The position numbers and the translations under genes were made by a program. A DNA stretch of 64,000 nt, taken from contig OZ010788.1 in assembly GCA_963932465.1 (NCBI GenBank), forward strand, positions 669,374,484 to 669,438,483, in the 5' to 3' direction. Below, in pieces: positions 24,648 through 35,745 of the stretch. The notes below the pieces were generated by a model. The model saw only the letters and a program-made list of their open reading frames with translations. It did not search any database and was not told the origin of the DNA. The stretch comes from Maratus speciosus (lineage: Eukaryota; Arthropoda; Arachnida; Araneae; Salticidae). Each line of letters begins with the position of its first letter. Within the stretch, counting starts at the first letter, position 1.

Positions 24648-25696
24648 GGGGCATTCTCTTTTGTCTTTCGGGAATAAAAATCTGGTGGAATTAAACTTGG
24701 TAAAATAACATTTTAATCAGATATTCAAAATAAAGAAAAAATGGTCAGCAGCGAAATTTTTAATTGATGTTTAAGTTAAACTTGCGAGATTAATTTTTCT
24801 TACCATTTTACCACAATAACTTTCTATTTTCTTCAAAATTTTTACTTATAATGAATTTACATAGTAACCACAGAACATTCAAATAAGAAATAATAACAAT
24901 GTAGTAGTTTTAGTACAAAATGTTGGTATAACATTGTCTTAAAGGGGTGTTAAAGAAGGGGGGGAAATGGACGGTATAGGAAAAAAGGGACGGTAATGGG
25001 GAAAAAAAGGGATGGTAAGGATGGTACGGTAAGGAAAATTACCACTATTTTCAGGCAAATTATGTTAAGACTCAGTGATAGCCACAATGTTCATTGATTT
25101 TTAGAAACTGTTATTTACATTGGATTAAATTAAAAAAAAATCAATTTACCTCGAAAAGTGCAGGAATAAACCTCGGGGACGGTAAGACTACCCATAAAGC
25201 CACGATGCTTGAAATTGACATTTAAATGCCGATTTAAATTCTGCAGTAAATTTTCTGTCAAAGAATTTTAGACATTCTTTCTCTAGCATACTTATGACTG
25301 AGAAAAAACTTGAAAAATATTCTATGGCTGCGTCTGAAGTGATTTTCTGTATAGGTTTAGCAAAAGGGATGGTAAGGAATCTAAAACCCAGGGACAAATC
25401 AAATAATTATCCCAGTTTCGGAAAAAAATTACATCGAATTACTTTTATTGAAACAATTTTATACAGAAAGCTCCAAACTGAAAAATCAGCATCAGGGACA
25501 CGGGACGGTATAGGAGTTTTCATGGTAGTTGGACCCCCAACATCGTCCAAAAATTATTTATCTCGTTAATATTGTTATACAATCATGCAATTGGATGTTC
25601 CTCAGTATATGAAATAAAAAAAACCCCACAAGAATATGTACTGAAATACAAATTATTATTCAGGGACATAAAAGTCAAAAGCTTGTGAGAATGCTC
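24648..25696. mobile_element. 1.05-kb TIR element with GGGACGGTAA repeats, copy 2
   Basis: Starts GGGGCATTCTC and ends CTTGTGAGAATGCTC; collinear with 17168-18273 throughout, including CGTCCAAAAATTATTTATCT near the end and GTAGTCTTACCG (minus) near 25190. The minus-strand frame 25188-25397 shares MLEKE.LKFFDR with copy 1. That is either a conserved coding remnant or common descent of non-coding DNA. Confidence 0.7.
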
Positions 25697-25705
25697 TTAT
25701 ATATA

Positions 25706-26700
25706 TATACAGGGTGTATCTGAAAAAGGGAACAAAAATGTACGGGTGATAGAACACAGCTATACGAGCAAATTTCATCATAGAATGTAGGGTCGGAATG
25801 AAAGCGGTGCGTAATTAACCCTTAAATGCCGGATGTTGCTTTTCGGCAACATACCCAATTTAGGCTCTAAAATACTATTAGAATAATATTGAAGCTATAA
25901 TGCCTAATGTTTGCCAATAAAATACATTCTGAAAATATTATTAAATCGATTTTCAACATGTAGATGGGAAGACGTGTTGTTTAAGAATAAAGATGGATTT
26001 ATTTTTTCAATGGTTGCTACTTGTTCTTTTTGTTTTGTTTGGAAGCTTGCGAAATACCCTATTTTGTTCTGCAGTGAGCAAGTAAAATTTATTTCTTATT
26101 ATAGTTCCTAAAATTCTTGTGTGTTTAATATTATAGAATTTTATCAAGGAAAATTATTTTTTCAATTAAAGACCCGTATTGCCGATGAGTAACAAACTGT
26201 TTTTTAGCCGTAAACCATACTTAAAACAAAATATGATTTTTTAAAAGTATTTTTCCCATGTTTTATTTAAAAAATGAAAGCCGAAAAACATTATTACAAT
26301 GATTTTTGAAATATCGGGCATTTAAGAGTTAAATGTAGTTTTCCGTTGTCGCAGTTAAAGAATTAACACAAGAAAGAGAGGAGATACTACAGAAAACATT
26401 TTATTCACAGGAATGTAATAAACATATATGCTCAAAGAAATTGCTCAAAAGATCTTCCGCAAGCTGTAATACACGCTTCACATCAACGGGGTAGGGACTG
26501 ACGCATATTTTCAAAGACACTAGGCATTTCCCGAATATCGCCGACAACAACGGCAATCCTGGCGACTAGATCCATATCCGTTTCAATGGGGCACTCGTAG
26601 ATTAGGCTTTTCATATGGCCCCACAGGAAAAAGTCCAAACACGACAGATCCGGCGATCTTGGTGGCCAAGCTTAGGGGGCACCTCGACCCATTCATCGCC
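25706..26700 (-). pseudogene. IS630-like transposase remnant, interrupted by a piggyBac-like MITE
   Basis: The minus-strand frame from about 26680 to 26462 reads WPPRSPDLSCLDFFLWGHMK, with the third catalytic Asp, and continues through LIYECPIETDMDLVARI to a normal-looking C-terminus. One stop lies in it near 26487. After a 3' region containing the MITE at 25819-26328, the element ends at TATACAGGGTGTATCTGAAAA (25704), a typical ACAGGGTG-type end. The N-terminal two thirds are missing. Confidence 0.78.
25819..26328 (-). mobile_element. piggyBac-like MITE, family P2 copy 2 (510 bp)
   Basis: TTAA at 25815-25818 and 26329-26332; ends CCCTTAAATGCCGG and CGGGCATTTAAGAG. Inverted relative to the copy at 15658. 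It lies in the 3' part of an IS630-like element, which therefore is older. Confidence 0.85.
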
Positions 26701-26885
26701 CTGTGACAGTGAAAATTACCTTTTAATTTCTCAGCACTTGCGTTCCGATCCTAAACATAAAATTAAGTCTATGCTGGTGCAGAGACTGTCACCATCAAAT
26801 TTCAACCATTACTTATGAAACCGGTTTGGTATTTCCTGAGATTGCGTAGAAACCGTAAATTTAGGGCATTTTCACTCCTTTTAAC

Positions 26886-27846
26886 CAATGGCGGATTCAA
26901 GGGGAAGGTTACGGGGCATCATGACCACCCCCCCCCCTCTGAACACCAACAAAAATAGTCTAAAGGTCATTTTTTAAATGAAATATACAGTAGAGTTCCG
27001 AATAACCGATTTTCGGCTTTAACCGATTAACTTTTTACGGCTGCTCTTTCATCTCCACCTAATACTTCATTTATAATGGCTGTTTCATAATAATGGAAGC
27101 CATCAGTCCATCAGAAGTAAATGATCCATTCCAAAAGTTCTATTAAAAAAACTAATATTTTGAGCATTAAGAAGAGGCTACACCTGCAATTTTCATGACA
27201 CTAATACAATCACATAGCTGCCAATGTATACGGTTTAGTTACCTCTAAAACTGAATACAAATTTTTGCCATATTTAATCGTTGACAGTTGTTAGACTTTT
27301 TAAATCGAATTTCCGGAAGTGACAGCCAGTTGACCACACGCACAAGGCTGATCTCGCAATGTTTCCCACAAGCATTGCGGTATTTGATTGGCTTTTGGTG
27401 AACGCTTGTGGGGAAAAATCGAGAAGCTGATTAACTATAATCCATCGTGACTTTGAATGACGTCAGGAATGCTTGTCGTCCATTGTTCCCTTGCGACGAC
27501 ACTTCTGTGGCTGTCAACTCGTAAAACTTGGCGAAAAGTCCTAATTTTGACAAAATTTTCTGAGTGAATATATAAAAAATGTAAGAAGATCCCCTTTATA
27601 AGAATATGGGAAACTAATTTCTTGGTATCTGAACAAAATCGGTAAATTTTATATTTTTACGGATATTAATGCAATTGTATTTACGAATGAAAATGACTTC
27701 GCGAAAGTATCAGAAAAGTAGTTTGGATTTGGTAAAAGCTTTCAATATAAAAAATTCTCATTACGAGATGAGATCCCCTCCCACTCGAAAAAAAGGAAAT
27801 CCATGACCCCCCCCCCCCTCTAAATGGTGAGCTGGATCCGCCCTTG
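26886..27846. mobile_element. hAT MITE with perfect 8-bp duplication (961 bp)
   Basis: CAATGGCGGATTCA at the left pairs with TGGATCCGCCCTTG at the right. CTTTTAAC lies immediately outside both ends (26878-26885 and 27847-27854), a perfect 8-bp target duplication, which defines hAT. C-runs after CATGAC sit near both ends. A pogo-type end (TACAGTAGAGTTCCG, 26986) lies inside. Non-coding. Confidence 0.88.
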
Positions 27847-28129
27847 CTTTTAACTTTCATGAGGTTATATCTTTTTAGAAACTGTTCTTAGATATTATTT
27901 ATATTTTATAAGTTATTACCATGAGAAATATCCAAATGTTAGTAGCTTCAGTTACTAAAAATTCGTACTTTAGAACGCTTTTTGCTCATAAAACTTCCAG
28001 ATGGAAGTGGAACTGACATTAAATATTGGCTGTGTTGGAATAGGGACTATCACCATTATTTCGCCACCATTACTTTTGAAATCAGTTCGGTAGTTCCAAA
28101 GATTACTTCTTACAATTAAACACACTGCC

Positions 28130-28760
28130 GTTACTTCTTTATAATATTAGTATGGAATGTTTAATACATATCAAAAATAGCAAAGAAAAAAGATATAGAT
28201 GCGTAAATTACACATTTCTTGCAATTTTTTTAATCACTTTTATACTATTTATAATCACTTTTTATATCACTTTTATACACACTACATTTTTCCTTAATGA
28301 AATCTTAATCCCTTCATTACTTAAATAAAAATCGATATTTTTTGTATGATAACTAGCTCTACATTCCCTTCATTAATAAACAGATTCTTTCCTATAAAAG
28401 CCCTTGACAAGAGAAAAAGTAATTACAAGCAAAATTCGACGAAAATTATGCAAAAATTGCAAGCTGTTTTTATAGTCGGTATATTTTTCGTTAATAAAAT
28501 ATTTCAACAGTGTTATTTTTTTAATGGTGCAAAATATTGACAATGTTATATATTATGATAGCTTATTTTCTTTTGTATATTTTGATAAACATCTAGATGC
28601 ATAAATTGCGAATATTGATTACATGTATATAAAAGTGTTTACACAACATTTTTTTTTTAATCAAAACTATTGGAGATTTTAAAACCTTTCAATCATTCAT
28701 GAACTTAAAAAATAATAAATCGAGCATGCTTAATAGTTTAATTATTTTCAAAGGCTTAAG
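28130..28760 (+). repeat. Dispersed AT-rich repeat D, copy 1
   Basis: Shares TAGATGCGTAAATTACACA, CCTTCAT.ACTTAAATA and CTTGACAAGAGAAA.AGTAATTACAAGC with 30330-31620, and more weakly with 19624-20000. The element type is unknown and no coding frame is convincing. Confidence 0.65.
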
Positions 28761-28999
28761 AAATCCGATTTCTTGTATTTATGTTTACGAATGTGCAAAT
28801 TGTGTATTATATGATTAATGTTATTAAATTATCATGGTCTATATTTGGTCGTGCGAATAATAAATGTATGCAATTGAAAAGCTGATAGGTGTATTTATTT
28901 GTAGCTGTAAGCTAAGTTGATATTTAAGTAGGTAAAGTATTAAATCCTACATATATATATATAAAGAATAGTGTTTCCTTGAAAATACTTACCGTTTTT

Positions 29000-29868
29000 A
29001 ATTTCTTCTATCTTCAATAGAATAAAGTATTGTAATCGAAATTTCTTTCGACTTCCGGTTTTCGACGGATTTACATGTTTTAGAGGTCAGAGATCCCCAA
29101 AAATATGTTTATAGAAAATGTCTGTCTGTCCGTGTGTCCGTCGCCATTGTACCATCAAAAAGTGTATGAAGTTATGCATAGATTTAAACTAATTTTGTTT
29201 TTAAGTTTTTGGATATAGCCAGCAGGTCCTCCCTTAATTTGGAAAAAATCCGCCTGAAGGGGGTGCTGTAATAGCGATTTTTGTGCCATTTTGAATATTG
29301 TACCACTGAAAAGTGTATGAAGTTACGCATAGAATTGAACCTTTTTTTTTTTGGCTATAGCAAGCAGGTCCTCCCTTAATTTGTAAAAAATCGCCCGGAA
29401 GGGGGTGCTGTAATAGGGATTTTTTGCAATTTTTATGCGATTTTCAATATTGTACCTTCGAAAAGTGTATGAAGTTACGCATAGAATTGAACCAAATTTT
29501 TTGGTATGTTTTTGGCCATTGCAAGAAGGTCCTCCCTGAATGTGGAAAAATTGGGGCGTTGTAATAGCGATTTTTGTATAATCTTCTTAATTTTTCGTAG
29601 TTCTATTGTACACTCGTGGCTCGTGAATCGACGGCAACTTCCCATCCTGATAAGCCGACTATTCGTGATTTTAAAAAAAATATCAGGATCGATATTAACT
29701 CGTTTTTATCCTGACTAATTGACTGAAGCAGAAATTTAAGATGAAAGTCAAAGTTGATATAGTATTGAACTAATAGAAATGAAATATTTACATCTGTAAA
29801 AACATTTTGAAATAATAAAAATATATGAGATAGAAGAAAGTTTTGGGATTGACACATCCGACTAGTTT
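29000..29868. mobile_element. Tandem-core element, family T2 copy 1
   Basis: Head TTTCTTCTATCTT (29001) is mirrored by AGATAGAAGAAAG (29828-29840). After CGACTTCCGGTTTTCGACGG the core has three units of about 153 bp starting TTGTACC...AAAAGTGTATGAAGTTA (29145, 29297, 29449). The tail ends in GGAT-N6-ATCC, a small hairpin, then GACTAG. Head and tail match 54648-55552 although the cores differ. Confidence 0.7.
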
Positions 29869-29869
29869 G

Positions 29870-30113
29870 GTTTAGTGCACCACCGTAGTGGAGATTGCTT
29901 TGGGGCCTATAGCGACTATGGCTTTTCGCCTCGAATGATCCTTATTATATACAGAAACAACCACAAGTCACAACAATTTTTATTTCTTGTTCCATTACAT
30001 ATATTTATATAACTACACAGCGACATTCACAAATACATCCATGTCTTACCCGAGGATTCGAACCCGGGCCCCCGCCGTAGCAGCAGCTGTCGCTACCGAC
30101 CACGCCACTGGGC
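29870..30113 (-). mobile_element. tRNA-derived SINE (244 bp)
   Basis: On the minus strand an A-box-like TGGCGTGGTCGGTAGCG and a B-box GGTTCGAATCC lie near the 5' end (30053-30110). GACACATCCGACTAGTTTG (29851-29869) and GACACATCCAACTAGTTTG (30114-30132) form a 19-bp target duplication with one mismatch, as expected for LINE-driven insertion. It landed on the tail of the T2 element. The 3' end lacks a clear poly-A. Confidence 0.85.
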
Positions 30114-30358
30114 GACACATCCAACTAGTTTGAACTTAAATGTGCATGAAAATAAATATATCCATTACAAAGTTAAGAATTTATGTTTTATTACTATACA
30201 TTCAAACATCAAAGATATTTTTAATTATAACACCGATATCCAATGACATAACCTCAGTAGAAATACAAATTTATACACTAAGTTTTTAATACTGAAGTAC
30301 ATACCAAAAGTATTAAAGAAAGTGAAAAGTATAGATGCGTAAATTACACAATTCTTGT

Positions 30359-31051
30359 ATTAGTTTGTCCTGAAAGTTCGTGCCGATTCGTGCCCACTGG
30401 TAACTATTCTTAATTTCCATTCGTATTAAACTCTCTGTAATTCGGACTCTGTGTAAGACGAAATTCAGTCTAACTCAAAAGATTTTCAAGTCCCTTCGAA
30501 TCCATAGACAGAGTAAAATTTGTCTAAGGCGTAATATCGTCTACTACGGAAAATTTTCTTGGTCCCGATCGATTCCGACTTAGTCTGGGTTTACCGTACA
30601 TTTTATCCCATGTTTCTTTTGCAGCTGTTGTCAAAGTATGGCTGAAAGTTTTTAATTAAAAAAAATGGTGAGGGATGAATTTAAAAATGTCACTTGAGAA
30701 AGAAACTTTTGGTAAAAATTTTGACTGTCAGAAACGAACTCCTTGCATTTGTTTTATACATTCTGACTCCCCTCCCTACTTTTCGAACATTACTCTGTCG
30801 ACTACTCTTTCTTTTACTCAATAATTCTCTTCGCCAAAAATACTCGACTCTTTGGATGACATAAAGTATTTCGATAAGTATTTTGCCATCAAAACAGAGA
30901 TCTTTTGGAAAGAAGAGATTATGAGATTTCTGGACAGATGGAAAAAGGTTGCAACAGAATGGCACCTATATAATTTAATAAATGTATACTAAAATTTAAA
31001 TCTTCTGCGTTTCAATTTTCCTTCAAAATCGCCATGAACTTTCCGAACAAA
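30359..31051 (+). pseudogene. mariner remnant with both terminal repeats
   Basis: TTTGTCCTGAAAGTTCGTGC at the left and GCCATGAACTTTCCGAACAA at the right are mariner-type inverted repeats. Coding homology survives only at the C-terminus: the frame at about 30826-30960 reads SLDDIKYFDKYFAIK and RFLDRWKKV, and the final NGTYI-like end is in a shifted frame. 30420-30610 looks like a further small insertion. It entered dispersed repeat D. Confidence 0.7.
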
Positions 31052-31054
31052 CAG

Positions 31055-31056
<2 letters not shown>

Positions 31057-31122
<66 letters not shown>

Positions 31123-31140
31123 TATTTATTTATTTATTTT
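31057..31140. repeat. (AT)n then (TTTA)n microsatellite
   Basis: About 62 bp of AT followed by about 20 bp of TTTA. Confidence 0.97.
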
Positions 31141-31640
31141 TTTTTACCAGTTTTATTATTAACACTGTTTTCTAAACGAAATCGTGATCCCTTCATCACT
31201 TAAATATCGATATTTTTTGTACGATAATTAGTGCTACATTCTGTTCATTAATAAACAAATTCTTTCCTATAAAAGGACTTGACAAGAGAAAGTAATTACA
31301 AGCAAAATTCAACGAAAACTATGCAAAACATGCAAGCTGTTTTTATAGTCAGTATATTTTTCATTAATAAAATATTTCAACAGCGTTATTTTTTTAATGA
31401 TGCAAAATATTGACAATGTTATATATTGTAAGAGTTTATTTTCTTTTTCATATTTTAATAAACATTTAGATGCATAAATTGCGAATATTGATTACACGTA
31501 GATAAGAGTGTTTCCCTAACATTATTTTTAAATCAAAACTATTGGGGATATCAAAATATCTTTCAATCATTCAAGAACTTTAAAAATAACAAATCGACCA
31601 ACATACTTAATAGTTTAATTATTTTTCATATAAAAAATAT

Positions 31641-32165
31641 GACAGATTGAAAGTTTAAAATATATTGAGAACATTTCGTGAGAAAAAACAAAAACAATAA
31701 AAACAAAATATTTTAAGATAACGTAGAGTACAGATAAATAAGAAAAGATGTTGACCAACAACGGGTTGAATGTGATAATAGTAATAATAATTTTACAATT
31801 ACATTTAGGATAGAGAAAAAAAGTGAGGGAAATTTACAATCAACAAACAATACACCAGAAAATATATATTTTTTATCCTCCTCAGTTCTGGTGTCGCCTT
31901 TAGACTAAACCACACTCTATAACCCTTTGTTGTCGAGTGTCAGCAAATAGTTTTACAAGCTTTATATACATGATTATATTTTTATATTCTACTTGCACCA
32001 CTATATTGTAAAAGTACATTTTTTAGCAAATTTCTCTTGCAATAATATATTTATTATTGCAATAATATATTATATATATTATATTTTAAAACTAACATAA
32101 GATATATTAATACTTGGAAATTTTCCCACAGAGAAACATTTACCTTGCATACAGTATTTAAAATG
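31641..32165. other. AT-rich DNA, nothing recognised
   Basis: Short inverted TTATTGCAATAATATAT copies near 32038-32080. Confidence 0.5.
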
Positions 32166-32535
32166 AAAATCAAATTTCAAATTATTTGCTTAAAGGCGCA
32201 AAAGGCCAACCTAGTGAAAAAGATTCCATGCCGGGACTCGAACCCGGGCCATCAGTATAGCGCACTGACGTTCTACCAACTAAACCACATGGAATGATAC
32301 CCAGCCTGCAACTTCTGACTATTACAGGTTGGCAAGGCTACAAACGCAGCACAAGATGGAATATTGCAGCAGAAGATGCTGCGTTTGTAGCTTTGCCAAC
32401 CTGTAATAGTGAGAAGTTCCAGTCTGGGTATCGTTCCATGTGGTTGGCCCCGGTTCGAATCCCTGCATGGAATCTTTTTCACTAGGTTGGCCTTTGCGCC
32501 TTTAAGCAAATAATTTGAAATTTGATTTTCATTTG
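32166..32535. repeat. Large inverted repeat carrying tRNA-like sequence
   Basis: Left arm 32166-32348 and right arm 32386-32535 mirror each other, for example TTGCTTAAAGGCGCAAA / TTTGCGCCTTTAAGCAA and GCTACAAACGCAGCA / TGCTGCGTTTGTAGC. The loop is about 25-40 nt. The right arm lacks about 35 nt of the tRNA-like part. The two arms look like a SINE pair inserted head to head. Confidence 0.82.
32223..32294 (-). tRNA. tRNA-like sequence (SINE head or tRNA pseudogene)
   Basis: The 72-nt minus-strand sequence folds as a full cloverleaf. Acceptor TTCCATG/CATGGAA has 7 bp. The D stem is GTTT/GAAC, anticodon stem TCAGT/ACTGA, and T arm CCGGG-TTCGAGT-CCCGG. The anticodon loop GCGCTAT has C instead of U at position 33. 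The nominal anticodon GCT would be serine, but the long serine variable arm is absent. A working tRNA is therefore unlikely. Confidence 0.5.
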
Positions 32536-32610
32536 AAATAACATATGTTTCTTATTTTTTCTCTTTCTTTGAATTAAATTTTTAAACTTTCTATTTTTTG
32601 ACCACCAGCC

Positions 32611-32871
32611 GTGTCTAAACATTCTTCTATGGCTCCCATTGCGTTGCAAAACACTTATACCTGCATACTGGATGTAAAGTTGCAATACAACGAGGGAATC
32701 CAGAAAACATCTTTGTTCCATTATCAAAGTGCGCTAGAACTTGAGCGAGCGGTGCTTACGGGACTCGTACAATCAAATTTCTTCTGCCTTTTGCTGTTTT
32801 GCTTTTCATCTCTAGCGCAGATTTTTCTCTGCATTTCGACATTTTTCAACGTATACATGCTCATGCTTTGA
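32611..32871 (+). CDS. Unassigned 86-codon frame in a GC-richer block
   Basis: Frame MSKHSSMAPIALQNTYTCIL with a hydrophobic C-terminal half (FFCLLLFCFSSLAQIFLCIS). The surrounding block 32600-33050 is richer in G and C than its neighbours. No family recognised, no splice sites established. May be part of an unidentified repeat. Confidence 0.2.
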   Translation: MSKHSSMAPIALQNTYTCILDVKLQYNEGIQKTSLFHYQSALELERAVLTGLVQSNFFCLLLFCFSSLAQIFLCISTFFNVYMLML

Positions 32872-33991
32872 TAGACATTCAACCTCAGACTGGGTATAAA
32901 GTGGGCGTCTGCTAGGTGACCCGTCAAACTTTTCACACTGTTTAGCACTTGTCAAAGTGCAAATAAAAACGTTTCTAAAAAAGGGGTGCCAGACGAAAAA
33001 TTTCGCATAAGAGATGCCTATGTCTGGGGCCTTTGTCTTCGACCGTTAAGGGTTAAGTAATTTTAAAATCTTCTAGGTTTGTTGAAAATGTTTATTTTTT
33101 CAATAGATGGGACATCTTAAACATTCATTTATCCATTGAAACACGTTTGAAACTGTTTTACAGTCATTTTAAAATTGTTTTTACAGTCATAGGTTATTTT
33201 AGTCCCAGGACTGAAGAGGTTAATTAGTTTCGGTCGTGCTAATTTTTAATCTCAGTTAAGGCTGTTCTCAAATTCAAAGGAATATGTTTTATGTAATAGT
33301 CTTTATGAAATATGTTTTAATTCATTTTTGTTTGGAAATGCATGAAAATGGCAAGTATTATTCGGAAACTATGTAATCGGAAGACATTTTCATTGTAAAC
33401 ACAATATATTTATTATAAATTACTGTCAAATTTTGCGTTTTGAACCGAATTTCCCGACGAAAACAGAAAAAACAGTCAGAGAAGGGTGAAAAACGCCTTG
33501 TTACGTGATAAAAAATACCTATAACTCGATAGGTAATTTATTTATCAAAAAATGGAAAAATTATTTCGATTCCAAATTGCTTCCTTGAGTTAAAAGTTTA
33601 AAAAAAATATATCCTTAAAAGTTTGGTACCTCTTTTAATTCAGAAATTCAGATTTTATATCAGAAATTTAGAAAGACGAACTTATTTTGTCTGATCAAGC
33701 AGTGTCTATCCCTAAAATAAAGCGTCCATTACTGTTAGAAATTTCTGGCACAAAATTCTGAATTTCTAAATAAGAAAGGAGATCGAATCAGCAACCCTGA
33801 TTCTTGCCAAAATAATATTGGCGCAGATGTATCCAGAATTTCGCACGAGTTGGATCCAATTTTAGGCATATCAGAACGTTTGAACACAGGAATACATAAA
33901 TAATATTATGTACAACTATACATCTAAACTTAAATTTCACTCATAAAGAAGTAGTTGATAAATCGGCAGTGGTAGAAAAATTAAATCAGTA
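32872..33991. other. AT-rich DNA, nothing recognised
   Basis: No repeat partner or coding frame found. Confidence 0.5.
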
Positions 33992-34752
33992 CAGTAAACC
34001 CTCCTTAAAGCGACTGCGTTCCGTTCCAATAAAAATGGGTCGCTACGAGAGGTGGTCTCTTAATGGAGGTCATGTTTAAATCTAGATTTTAATTGTTGAA
34101 AAAAGGTAACAATTAATGTTACTAAAATTCATTTTTCACATTAGGAAAAAATATGAAAATTTACGTATCCAAACAAATGTTAATTGCATAAGTTAATTAC
34201 TATAGAGTTTAAAAACTGAATACATTGACGTTTGGTTTGATTTTACGGTTTTATATTTTATAACTTTAATTTCCAAGTCCTTTCGAAGTTCAGTAAATAA
34301 ATGCATTTTTTTTGGGGGGGGGGACGGGAACAAATAATGACGATTTCATTAATTTATCTATTCCTTTGAGAGTTTCCCGACAGAATAGGGCAGTGGAGTC
34401 TACTGAACGTCATTCTTAATTTGTAATCAGAGTTAAATTCATTGCCTAAAAAGGCATAAAGGGGTATAAAGACTTAAAAGTCAACGGAATAAAAAAAATT
34501 CTAAACTTAGTTTAGAAGTTTGATGAATGATGCACTCTCCGGAATTATTTTTCTAATAAAACCTTCTTCAAGCGACCAGAGACAAACGGAATTTGTTTCA
34601 TTTTCTTCAAAGAAATGGGTCGCTCATGGAGAGAATTCAACTGGGATGGTCTCTGAATGGAGGTAAAATTAGTATTGAGCCTATGAGAATATATTTCGTT
34701 CCATGAAAAAATGGTCGTTCAGGGAGGTGGTCGCACAGGGAGGTTTCACAGC
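33992..34752. mobile_element. pogo-like MITE (about 760 bp)
   Basis: CAGTAAACCCTCCTTAAAGCG at the left and GGTCGCACAGGGAGGTTTCACAG at the right are imperfect inverted repeats, with TA at the left junction. Inner motifs GGTCGCT..GAG and GTGGTCTCT.AATGGAGGT recur near both ends. Non-coding. Confidence 0.6.
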
Positions 34753-35346
34753 ATAATAATAAAGAAACATTTTAAATAAAGTCCCTATATTTGAAAACTA
34801 CTTTCACTATATTGGTAAAGCTTTATAAAAGACATATAATACGACAAATTACCCGCAGGATCTGTAATACGTTGCAAATAGTTTTACTCTAAAGCTTATA
34901 AACATAATATTGGTAAAATAGAAACTGGTACTTAATTGTAATTTCACTTTTACAGATTTGAAAACACAATATTTTAAATAAACGTGATACAGCACATGGA
35001 ATGCGATCGTAAAATGAAAGAAAAACGAGATAACAGAAGAAAGTGATATTTTTCTCCCTTTATTCTTTTAATAAAAGTGACCAAAGAAACAAAAAACAAT
35101 TTCAGACAAAAAAAAAAAGATAATCTTCGAATTTATATCTGCACTATAGATATATAAAAAGTGACGATAGAAAATCTCACAGAAATACTTTTATTAGATT
35201 CGATGAGTCAAAGAGATAATGAAGCCAAATCTTCATCACCCAGTCTAATTTTCTAAAAATTATGTTTCACTTTTTAAATGATCAAGTAATGTGACTAGAG
35301 TATTTCTTTCATGTCTTTTTTCCACCCTCTAAGTTTATTGCATGTA
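34753..35346. other. AT-rich DNA, nothing recognised
   Basis: No repeat partner or coding frame found. Confidence 0.5.
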
Positions 35347-35745
35347 ATAGGCCGGGAGGCGCCGAACAGACATTCACCTCATGGAGTTCACGGCTGGAAT
35401 TCCAGAATTAATTAAAAATCGATTTGCCTATTAAAACGAAACCGGTCTGCCAAGTCATATCTTGGTGGAAAACACCTGAAAACCCGATTTTAGCACTTGA
35501 CTCGTAGGTTCACCATTGTGTTTTCCTGCATTCAAAGACATGAAATCATGGAGAACTGAGAGCAGGAAAACACAATGGTAAACCTACCAGTCAACCAATA
35601 AAATCGGGTTTTCACATGTTTTCCACCCAGATATAACTTGGTAGGCTGATTTCGTTTTAATACGCGAATCGAGTTTTATCTAATTCTGGAATTTCAACCG
35701 TGAACTCGAGGAGGTAATTGCATGTGCTGCCGTCGCCCGGTCTAT
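35347..35745. mobile_element. Hairpin MITE (399 bp, arms about 190 bp)
   Basis: ATAGGCCGGG at the left and CCCGGTCTAT at the right start inverted arms that run almost to the centre. Both contain GAGTTCACGG.TG.AATTCC, GAAAACCCGATTTTA and ACCATTGTGTTTTCCTGC. Only about 30 nt separate the arms. Transcription would give long double-stranded RNA. Confidence 0.8.

Larger units (their letters stand above)
30330..31640 (+). repeat. Dispersed AT-rich repeat D, copy 2, interrupted
   Basis: Collinear with 28130-28760 but split between 30359 and about 31140 by a mariner remnant and simple repeats. Downstream identity is high by eye. Confidence 0.65.

Noticed and set aside
32223..32294. Functional tRNA-Ser gene
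   Set aside because: Cloverleaf folds, but U33 is replaced by C, the long serine variable arm is missing, and it is part of a repeated inverted unit.
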